Below are positions 55,880-64,000 of a stretch of DNA of 64,000 nt, one piece after another. Source of the stretch: Gari tellinella (Eukaryota > Mollusca > Bivalvia > Cardiida > Psammobiidae); assembly GCA_922989275.2 (NCBI GenBank), contig OV277869.1, positions 19,850,189-19,914,188 on the forward strand. Direction: 5' to 3'. Each line of letters starts with the position of its first letter. Position 1 is the stretch's first letter. The translations under genes were made by a program, and so were the position numbers. The notes below the pieces were generated by a model. The model was not told where the DNA came from. It was given only the letters and a program-made list of their open reading frames with translations, and did no database searches.

Positions 55880-57190
55880 TGTTCTGCTTGAGAGGTGGGT
55901 GTATTGTTTGTGTTGCGTTTCCTGCTTGAGTATTTCGTATTTATTTGTAGTTTCTTTGAAATATAAATAAGTTTACTTAGATTCAGTAATTCTTTATTTT
56001 TTGATGTAGACATTAGTTTCTTAAATTTATTTGATGCATGCCATCTGTAATTAAACTGTTTTTATGTATTAATATTAAATAGTAATAATTTGGTGTGTAA
56101 TGCCTAAAATAGAAAACCGTTCACTCTTATCAGATACAGATCTTTATTCGGCATAAAATAGCATAAGCATATTCATTAAAAGTTAACATTTATCATTTAC
56201 AGCTAGGTCTAGCTGGTTAAAAATCATGAATAGATTATGCATAGCAAATAGTGAACGTTCTGCTATTTTTTTTCTGTGTTCGGAACCGATTCCCGTTTTT
56301 GAAAATGTTTATCCCAAGATATTTATCAATACATAGTTTCTTTTCTACCAGCTACAGTAAAACCTCTCTAATACGGCCACCTGTCATTATTTCAATCAAA
56401 TATTAACTCTTTGAACCCTAGTCACGCATATATGCGTCATTTGCAAACAGTGTATCCGTGATAAGTACACTTGTCCTATGCACACAGTGTAGACCCTGAT
56501 CAGAGGGCTCCTCTGCTTCAATAGTTTGCAGCTGTAGAGATAGGTATTCACTCTTTGTGCTGATGTGTACATTGTTTTGAAATGGTTCCGTTCCGTTGTA
56601 TTTCCCATTTACTAAAAGATGATAGCTTAACGCAAGCTGAAAGATGAGCAGAATGCCCTGAGACAAAACCCTGCTTTACTTTTAGCCGGCTTTAAGCGTT
56701 GTCATCAGCATTCAAATCTTTGACGAACATCAATCTCATATTTTTCTAGGGTGTGTTCTGCTGCACCACTGTATTTAACCGTCATTTAGTATTTATGCTG
56801 TCAACAGTTGATCTTATATGTGCTTATTGAATATAATAACAAATAAACATTGATTATTGTCATTTTTCTTGTCATTTGTGAAATTAAAAGTGAAAAAAAT
56901 CCACATTTCTGGCACGTGCAGGAGGCGATAATTGGCTTGGTATGAGTGTTTATCCGATGTGTAAACTGTTAAAACAACATACAAGTCAATGTTTGACACG
57001 CTTCACCTACATTGAGCGATTAACCACCAATAATAAATGCTCATTGTTAACAAACGGACCATTTAATTGAATTGAAGACAAGTAATAATATTGCTGTTTT
57101 AAAAAACATTCAACAACTTGATTACAATTCTATTAATCAAGGTTATAACTAATTCGGACCCCAAACTCTCTTAACATAATAATTATATTT
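55880..57190. other. No gene seen
   Basis: AT-rich, with a family B half (56478-56513, GAGGGCTCC subtype) and a family A fold-back (56623-56697). Confidence 0.6.
56623..56697. repeat. Family A fold-back
   Basis: AGCTTAACGCAAGCTGAAAG against CTGCTTTACTTTTAGCCGGC then TTTAAG. Confidence 0.7.
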
Positions 57191-57193
57191 TTT

Positions 57194-57273
57194 AACAGTC
57201 TGAAACGCGATCAGACGTCGTGTAACTCAATTGTAGACTAGTAGCTGATTCAGACCTGGCTCTGAACTGTTTG
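57194..57273. repeat. Family B fold-back, enlarged loop
   Basis: AACAGTCTGAAACGCGATCA then GACG against GATTCAGACCTGGCTCTGAA then CTGTTTGC. Confidence 0.65.
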
Positions 57274-57439
57274 CAATGGGCGTCATGTTTGGGAAAGAAT
57301 AATAGACTATTCCTGATGTAAATAATTGATGAAATGCCCCCAAACAGTAAACAAAAACTTCCACAACAAAGACCAAGTGTAAAAACAGCAATAAAATTCG
57401 GGTCAATTTCGGTCATTATTTTTACAAGCCTACATAAAG

Positions 57440-57520
57440 CGATCAGCCAGTCTCGTCAACCGACGTACAGAACCGAACTAAGTTCGTGCAAAGGTCGGTA
57501 CGGACCGAGTTAACGACAGT
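57440..57520. repeat. Relative of the 5661-5849 palindrome
   Basis: GCGATCAGCCAGTCTCGTCA and GTCGGTACGGACCGAG echo the arms of the larger palindrome, with CGAACTAAGTTCG in the centre. Abuts the 3' end of the minus-strand LINE. Confidence 0.5.
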
Positions 57521-57537
57521 ATTTTTTCAGTATTTTC

Positions 57538-57729
57538 ATTGGCAAAATCGGCATCTCAAATGCCTTTGGCCATTTACAAATATATAAAGAAAAGTATGGC
57601 CAAGACAACAAATCAAGTTACAATTCAATACAAAGTGTAATAGAAGACAGCGCATATACCATCCACACGATGGTAGATACGTTGTCTAATTACATATTCA
57701 CATAGATAATACAAAATCAACGAAACAAT
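57538..57729 (-). other. 3' UTR of the minus-strand LINE
   Basis: Minus strand ends AATGGCCAAAGGCATTTGAG, ATGCCGATTTTGCC and AATGAAAATA, a small hairpin-like 3' end similar in style to that near 39780. Confidence 0.55.
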
Positions 57730-59783
57730 TTAAATTATTGTTTCCAGAGTATTTTTTCTTAAAGTCAATGAATATTTAATATATTTAGCACAGTTCATAA
57801 TTACAGTTTTGTTTTTTGAAGACATTAATGCAATAATATTTTGCTTTGAAGGCCAGGAATGATATTTAATATATTGTCTTCGAATATCACTGTATAATGA
57901 ACAAGTCATTATAAAGTGATATTCTGTTTCAGGAACATTTTGATCACATAGTTTACGTAATCTGTTTTGTTTTTCGATACCATGATAGCGCCCTACTTCT
58001 ACTTCTGATGAATGTGAACATAATCTTAAGGATGTTAATTGCTTTCGGAGTGTGTTATTTTTAACAATATCCAAAACTCTTCATAACAGAACATCTTTTT
58101 AAATTGACAAAAGTATTCAAGCTTAGAGGTGTTACTTAGAGAATTACACCAAGTTTGTATGTACTGATCTCGTAACCTTCTTTTAATCATTGGAAAATAA
58201 TTGTATTCAATTTGAAAATTGTCAAGAATATAAGAAAAACCAAGGTAATTTATAACATTTTGGGTTTTTTTCGCCCAAGAATCACCACGTATAGACTCAA
58301 GTTGGTCTGTGTACGAATTTATAATAAGAGAGTTTTGACTGCTCATTATCTTAAGCCAGAATTTTAACGATCTCTCTTTACATATTAAAGACAGTGGAAA
58401 TCTACCAAGCTCTCCAAGAACAGCATTGGTAGGTGTCTGTGACTTAACTCCGAGAATTCTTTTACAAAATTTCATATGTAACTTGTCAACTTCTTTGTAA
58501 TCATAGATCCCCCAAACTTCAGATCCATACATTAAAATAGGGACAACCATAGAATCAAATAATAAAAGTTTAGTTTTAATATCTAGTGTAACTCTATCGA
58601 AAACACGCATTAAACTGCAATACGCCTTTAATGCCTGTTCAGATAGAGTTTTAACTGCAAATGAAAGATTACCAGTGTGGGTAAATTTTATTCCCAAATA
58701 AGTAAATGAATCAACAATCTCAATTAGCTCATCATTTATAAAGAAATTACTCTCAAATACACATATCTTTGTTTTCTTCACATTAATTTTTAATCCCCAT
58801 CTTGTTGAATATTCTGATATTTTTTCTATCTGAGCTTTGAGAGTTATTGGGTCTGTGGTAAATAGTACAATATCATCAGCAAATAATATCAGATACATAG
58901 ACAACATGTTCAAATCATTAAGAGATGTAAAATCTACGCAGTTTGTAATATCATTTATGAAAAGAATGAATAAGATTGGTGAAAGGGGTACCCCTTGCTT
59001 CAAACCAAGTGTTACATAAAAAAAACTCAGATCTATCCATTTTGCAGCAAATTTAACACATGATTTGACATTATTATATATAGATTTAACAATATTTAAC
59101 ATTTGGCTACTTATACCTGATTCTGCTAATTTGATCCATAAAGCATCTCTAATAACAGTGTCGAAAGCTTTTTCATAATCAACAAAAATACACCAAAGCT
59201 TACGATTATTTGATAACACTTTTTGTATGATTGTATGTAAAATATAAATAGCATCTGATGTTGAGCACTTATCTCTAAATCCAAACTGGTTTTCGTTAAA
59301 AGTTTCATTTGATTCACACCAACTATTGATTCTGTTTCTCAACAGCAGTGAAAATATTTTGGACATAACATTTGTTAGAGTTATCCCCCTGTAATTGGAA
59401 GGGTCTGATTTATCGCCCTTTTTGTGGATATGGACAATTTCCCCTTTGCACCAAGACTCGGGGTAATTACATGTATCAAAAATTCTATTGAAGATTTGAA
59501 GTAAATATGGACTTATAAATTGATTTGCATCTATAAAAAAGTCAGCTGAACAGAACAGAACAGATGTAGTATCATCGAAATGTTGCTCTACATGTGGAGA
59601 ATTAGACAAATGTTTGAAATGTTCAACAAGTTCATTGATATTCATATCACTCATATTAAAATTTTGCTTCGTTTTATATTTATTTACATATTTCCAAAAA
59701 CTGCGAGGTGAATTTTTACTCATCGATGACAACTTGTTTTTTTCTTTGTTATAATACTTGTATTTTGCACGCCGTTTTTTTTA
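57730..59783 (-). pseudogene. LINE ORF2, reverse transcriptase, one frameshift, 5'-truncated
   Basis: A 565-residue open frame (59732-58035) preceded in frame by KYKYYNKEKNKLSS. Motifs: YRGITLTNVMSKIFSLLLRN, motif A CIFVDYEKAFDTV, motif B GLKQGVPLSPILFILFIND, motif C LFADDIVLF, SFTYLGIKFTHTG, VVPILMYGSEVWGIYDYKEV. Near 58070 one lost base shifts the frame into NNTLRKQLTSLRLCSHSSEV and LCDQNVPETEYHFIMTCSLY, the usual Cys/His end. No endonuclease. The best-preserved reverse transcriptase here after the one at 53 kb. Confidence 0.88.
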
Positions 59784-59982
59784 GCATAGTTGCTTCGACA
59801 TCTTATATAGGCTGACCATTGTCACCTTGCTCTAGTTGTTGGACAGTTGGACAGTCAAAAAGCTGAAATACACGGGGTATATACACGGGTATATAGTCGA
59901 GTGACCAGGGAGTAGTCTTTAACTAGTGTGTGTAGTGACCGGCTGTATATTAGGACATTGTGGACATTGTGGACTATTAGTA

Positions 59983-61053
59983 ATGGATCCAAAAGAGGAG
60001 GCAAGTGATAGATCTATTGATATTGACACTGACGCTGAAACAAAGGAGTGGGGTAAGTCCCAACATTCGCCATTTGTTGGTAAGGGCGCTTCTGGTAAAA
60101 AGAAAAACAAAACCAAACGTAAGGCAGAGGGATCACCACTTGACAAACCGGCTACAATAAAGAGGGTGAACTCTGAGCCCGAACTTTCCTTATTGGGTGA
60201 ACCCTTGTCCGACAGCAGAAAGAAAAGTGTCCCTTTTACCGAGCTGTTACTTCAAACATTCAAAGATGAAAGTCTCTTGCAAGGTATCCAACCTCTCATA
60301 AAAACAATAGTGTCCACAGTAGTTGTCGAAGCGGTAGAGAAGGCTGTAAAATCATCTTTTTCTAAGTTTAAAACAAATGTAGTTGACGATTTGGTTAAAT
60401 CCAACTCATTGTTGCAAGAAACTGTTGATAAACAACTCATAATGATGGAACACCAAAAATCAATCATTGAAAAACAGGATGAGCTACTACATCAGAAATG
60501 TAACGAAATTGATGCTCTTGAAACTCGGGTAAATCACCTTAATCAAACAGTTGGAAAACTTTCTCTAGACCTCGATGATCTGCAGCAGTATGGTCGTCGT
60601 AACTCGCTCCGTGTCACCAACTTCTCGGTCTCTCCAAACCTGAGTGAACCTGAACTTGTCAATACTATGACGAGATTTATCAACGAACATATTATTCGCG
60701 ATCAGGAAAAGATCAAGTCTTCTGATATTGACAGATGTCACCCAGTTGGACGCCCGAATGCGAAGGGCAGACGCCAGATATTAGTCAAGTTCAATACCTA
60801 TTTTGTTAAACAAAGGGTATTTGCCAACAAGAAATATCTTAAGGGAAATGAGTCACGCGTTTTCATCACAGAGGATCTTACTAAGCATAACCATGAACTT
60901 GTGAAAAGTCTAATGAATCTGAAAATCGAAAGGAAAATAAGCAGTTATTGGACACTCAATGGACGTGTGTTTGCCAAAATCATACCCGAAAGCAGGCCAA
61001 TTAGAATATCTACAGGTTCTGACATTGAAGCCAAACTATTAGACAATTATTAA
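59983..61053 (+). CDS. LINE ORF1 protein, open reading frame intact
   Basis: 356 residues from an ATG at 59983 (MDPKEEASDRSIDIDTDAET); upstream GTG starts are unlikely. Order: acidic/basic disordered N-terminus with KKKNKTKRK, helical region (about 95-205) with heptad-like ETVDKQLIMMEHQKSIIEKQ, then LDDLQQYGRRNSLRVTNF, DIDRCHPVGRPNAKGRRQIL and VFITEDLTKHNHELVKSLMN, resembling the nucleic-acid-binding domain of L1/CR1-type ORF1 proteins. It has no frameshift. It is head-to-head with the minus-strand reverse transcriptase 200 bp away. No ORF2 follows. Confidence 0.75.
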   Translation: MDPKEEASDRSIDIDTDAETKEWGKSQHSPFVGKGASGKKKNKTKRKAEGSPLDKPATIKRVNSEPELSLLGEPLSDSRKKSVPFTELLLQTFKDESLLQGIQPLIKTIVSTVVVEAVEKAVKSSFSKFKTNVVDDLVKSNSLLQETVDKQLIMMEHQKSIIEKQDELLHQKCNEIDALETRVNHLNQTVGKLSLDLDDLQQYGRRNSLRVTNFSVSPNLSEPELVNTMTRFINEHIIRDQEKIKSSDIDRCHPVGRPNAKGRRQILVKFNTYFVKQRVFANKKYLKGNESRVFITEDLTKHNHELVKSLMNLKIERKISSYWTLNGRVFAKIIPESRPIRISTGSDIEAKLLDNY

Positions 61054-61090
61054 ACCCTCTGCCTGCTGATCGTGACATTCCGTACTGCTG

Positions 61091-61154
61091 CAAACAGTTT
61101 TGATCCAGTCAAGACGCCGCGTAACGCAGTGTCTGATCTGGATCTAAACTGTTT
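61091..61154. repeat. Family B fold-back after LINE ORF1
   Basis: CAAACAGTTTTGATCCAGTC then AAGACGCCGC against CAGTGTCTGATCTGGATCTA then AACTGTTT. Confidence 0.85.
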
Positions 61155-61159
61155 TACAT

Positions 61160-62390
61160 TCTAAACTGTTTTATAATCTAAACTGTTTACACTCGTATGC
61201 AGGTCTATTAACCTAAGTAATGTATAAATCTTAACTTTATAAGTCTTGCAGACAACAAATTCGAAACAGACGATATCAGCGCAGGACTAGGGTTAATAAC
61301 ATACATAGTGAGCTATTTATAGACTAGTGCCGAAGGTTTTGTGATGTCGTGGTTTCCCATGAAATAGCTATTTATAGACTCACTGAGTGATCCAGAATAG
61401 TGTCATCGAGAGCACGTTCCATGAATAGACAGGGTGTTGTCAGATGACCAGTTCGCGTTCTCATCTGTTGTTCTGATGCCTATTTTAACTCTTTTGACTA
61501 ATCCTATAAATGGACTATTCCAGTTTCCATTTAGGTAAAGTCCATTTTTGATGGTACACTTTCTTGGGTTGTCTTAAATTACAAACTGCCGTGACCCGGA
61601 CAAGAGGGATTATGAATGAACCCTCTGGTCAGGATCTACACCGTTTGCGACAAGTGTACTCCTTGTAAACACACTTTTTGTAAATAACGCATCATTAGGA
61701 GTTAATGGGTTGATTACGATTGATACATGGTTGATATATGTACTATATGTACAGCAGTAGATTATTATGTACAAGTGTGCTGTATGTAAACACATTAACG
61801 TGAACATAGCATTTTGATTTATAACTAGTCGTCGATATGTTCGATGTCTGTTCTGAATGCAAGTTGCTCTGAAGTTAGAATACAGTTCACCACAAGCAGT
61901 TTAAAGGTTAAATGGCATATGCACATACGTATTCATACCCCCTTATCTAGTATGGAATTAGAAAAGTAAGGGCATAGCTGCCAACTGTGTTTACATATTC
62001 ACTGTAACCAGTAGTCGATATTGAATCCCGAATTAAAGTATTTAAAAAATCAGTCAAAACTGTGTTTAGAGACCACAAAATACCACTTTCAATTTAAAAC
62101 AAGAACTATGACTGGTATCAGCTTTACTAATGGCGCGTATGTGACGGTGATAATGCCAAAGGTTTGCAGTGTTATTGCCTTGCATTAAGAGGTCACTTCG
62201 CTTTAACAATCACTACTTTTCGGTGGCTGCTCAACACAGGTTTGACTGTTCATACATGGATTGTCTATGATACATGGCCTTGTCTAACTCATTTTACCCA
62301 AATGGACGAATGAATGTATCCTCCAATAATATCGTCCTATTCTGTATACAGACTGCTCAGCTTGGTTTATATTTACAATATACTGCCGAC
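61160..62390. other. No gene seen
   Basis: Repeat-poor stretch with one family B fold-back (61582-61648). TAGCTATTTATAGACT occurs twice in 61310-61380, a small direct repeat. Confidence 0.55.
61582..61648. repeat. Family B fold-back, GAGGG subtype
   Basis: AAACTGCCGTGACCCGGACA then AGAGGG against CCCTCTGGTCAGGATCTACA then CCGTTTG. Confidence 0.75.
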
Positions 62391-62575
62391 TTATGATCAG
62401 TAATGATCTTGATCAGGGGATTGCCATTGGATCCCTTGGACAGGAGCAGCACTGTTTTCATGAGATAGTCATCTCCTTACCAACTACATGATATTACTAG
62501 CATATACACGGTACAAGTGTTGAATGGATTAGTTCGACTTATAAGCATACTCGTCTCAAGGGTTGAATGATAGGG

Positions 62576-62644
62576 TGCCGAGTCTATTGACCCTGGTCGG
62601 GGGGACTCGTCTGGGAGCCCTCGGAACAGAATCTACACTGTTTA
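62576..62644. repeat. Family B fold-back, GAGGG subtype
   Basis: GAGTCTATTGACCCTGGTCG against GAACAGAATCTACACTGTTT. Confidence 0.65.
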
Positions 62645-62820
62645 CATACATGAAGGATAATCATGCCATTACCAGCCAGATTGCTAGGAAATTAATAGCA
62701 TAGTGTACACGTCACAAATGTTGAATGTTTGGCTCCTAAGCCTCCATGCCAATGTCCGTCACTGTTAGCGTGATATAAATATAACATAAATACTGCCATT
62801 GTTGTTGTTGTTAATTTCCG

Positions 62821-62884
62821 CGTAGACCTGGACCAGACGATGTGTCGATGAGACGCATTGACTGGTCTGGATCCTCGCTGTTTG
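62821..62884. repeat. Family B fold-back
   Basis: CGTAGACCTGGACCAGACGA against TGACTGGTCTGGATCCTCGC then TGTTT. Confidence 0.7.
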
Positions 62885-62885
62885 T

Positions 62886-63295
62886 GATGCTGGGAATAGT
62901 TTACTTTATCGTTGGGCCATGTGTGTGTGTGTAATTAGTATCTGTTTACCTTTACCTCATGAACAGTTTCTATTTTTGAAAACAGGCGACTGCTTAAAGC
63001 GGGTTTAAAGTAGAGTGGAATGCACCATAAGGTGCATTCTGTCCTGCTTTCAACCTTCTTTAAGCTACCATAACTATACTAGTCATGATTCATATTGACA
63101 AATGTGATGCTGGGACTTGTTTAACTTATGGCGGGTCCATGTGTGTGTGTTATCCCTTTACCTCATTTTTGGAAACAGGTGACTGCTTAGGGGGGGGGGG
63201 GGGGTTAAAGCAAAGAGGAGTGCTTCTTAAGGAGTATTCTTCCTTGCTTTCAGCCTTCTTCGAGCTACATCTACTTCTAATGATTAATATCTACA
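62886..63295 (+). repeat. Tandem duplication of a family A fold-back and its flank, unit about 210 bp
   Basis: GTGATGCTGGGA, CCATGTGTGTGTGT, TTTACCTCAT and GACTGCTTA recur at 62886-63100 and 63103-63295, each with a family A fold-back (62991-63066 and 63181-63258). The second copy has expanded a G run to about 15 inside its left arm. Confidence 0.8.
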
Positions 63296-63439
63296 ACTGT
63301 ATAAAATGGAACTAAATTATTTAGTGGAAGAAGACATTAAATGTTTTACCACGGCGTAATGTGTTAACCCCAAAAATAATGTACAGTCGTCATTGTTCAT
63401 AATGTTTCAGTCCGCTTTCTCTAAGGGTGTATAGGTAAA

Positions 63440-63890
63440 TTTTGCGCGCTGAACCGTGACTGAGCTTTTCTATTTATAGAAGTTGCAACCATATCATGTT
63501 ATGGGTAAGTTAGGGTTCAAACCTTAACTTGATATCTAAAATAAGATTGTTATACCTATATTTGTCATCGTGGTCGAGAGAGTAGAGTACTTGCTGCACG
63601 TGGATAGTGTTTTACTGAGTAAGGTCATGGGTTCGATACCCAGTGGATGCTGGTATGTTTTATTTATATTTTTTGTTTGGAAAGGTATTTTATACTACAT
63701 ATGACGATAACCACAAGGACATAAATTAATTGATCAGTATTTAAATAATACACATGTATATATTATTCAATTTTTTATTACATTTCTAAAGATGGTACGA
63801 CAGACAAAAACACCGCGTCAATAGTCTAAAATTCCATGGCAATGAAGCTTGTAGAAAACTTCTACGTGCATGTAAGAAGGAGAAGCAGAA
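63440..63890 (+). mobile_element. SINE-like dispersed repeat, copy 2
   Basis: A Ser/Leu-tRNA-like head (GTCATCGTGGTCGAGAGAGT at about 63566 and GGTCATGGGTTCGATACCC about 60 bp on) suggests an RNA polymerase III promoter with a long variable arm. The body matches 22960-23570. Confidence 0.7.
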
Positions 63891-63929
63891 ATGATTTAGA
63901 ATCCAATAAAACTGAAACGGGAAGTATAC

Positions 63930-64000
63930 TCGTCATTTAGAAAGAGTGTACTTCACTTGTCTCCTGAAAACAGTGAATACCAGATCAGAGGGCTCCTTAA
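63930..64000. repeat. Family B fold-back cut by the window end
   Basis: GAAGTATACTCGTC..GAAAACAGTGAATACCAGAT then CAGAGGGCTCC is the left arm of the GAGGGCTCC subtype; the right arm lies outside the window. Confidence 0.7.

Noticed and set aside
63566..63655. Functional tRNA-Ser/Leu gene
   Set aside because: Acceptor stem does not pair and the sequence continues into a dispersed repeat, so it is a SINE head.

Overview
This window looks like nuclear DNA of an invertebrate animal, most likely a bivalve mollusc. It is AT-rich. It holds one ordinary spliced cellular gene with GT/AG introns, and almost everything else is transposable-element debris: decayed non-LTR retrotransposons, tRNA-derived SINEs, piggyBac- and Tc1-like DNA elements, Helentron-like elements of the kind reported from bivalves (pearl/DINE-1 architecture), and dozens of tiny fold-back repeats. 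The bivalve assignment is inferred from repeat style and protein flavour and was not tested by a search. There is no sign of operons or bacterial genes.

The one gene I can assemble is on the minus strand, 10446 down to 484: a core-1 beta-1,3-galactosyltransferase (C1GALT1, GT31). Exon 1 (10446-10200) holds the signal anchor and stem, exon 2 (8849-8191) most of the catalytic domain, and exon 3 (633-484) the C-terminus. Splice phases match at both introns and the product is 351 residues. Exon 3 lies 7.5 kb from exon 2. Just upstream, 10911-11185 is a decayed tandem duplicate of the exon 1 region.

From 11 to 24 kb there is a Tc1-like transposase remnant (12.0-12.35 kb), dispersed repeats, a LINE tail (14.2-14.76 kb), a 4-kb structure bounded by long inverted repeats (16.0-20.0 kb) that contains a second LINE tail split by a 1.26-kb inverted-repeat element, a Helentron-like element (21.3-22.6 kb) and a SINE-like repeat (23 kb). 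From 24 to 30.3 kb lies a broken LINE: ORF1 interrupted by an 862-bp insertion with an 11-bp target duplication, the start of the endonuclease, a Helentron-like element with nine 153-bp repeats where the middle of ORF2 should be, then the end of the reverse transcriptase. From 31.9 to 36.5 kb come a piggyBac-like element with TTAA duplications and two Helentron-like elements on the minus strand. A heavily decayed LINE occupies about 37.0-39.8 kb.

From 44.7 to 50.9 kb is the strangest stretch: a 1.8-kb element with about 270-bp inverted ends, then a 1.5-kb GC-rich region made almost wholly of GAGCGC/GATCGC-type words about every 10-11 bp and arranged as long inverted repeats, then a Helentron-like element holding two further insertions, one with perfect 39-bp inverted ends and a natural empty site. 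From 51 to 61 kb: a LINE tail, an array of GTCATTTCGTAGC words, a CR1/L2-like reverse transcriptase (53.2-55.4 kb), another reverse transcriptase on the minus strand (57.7-59.8 kb), and head-to-head with it a LINE ORF1 (59.98-61.05 kb). Two fold-back families, here called A and B, run through the whole window; B has roughly three dozen recognisable copies.

All calls come from reading the sequence by eye; no database or structure search was run. Identities are approximate unless stated as exact.
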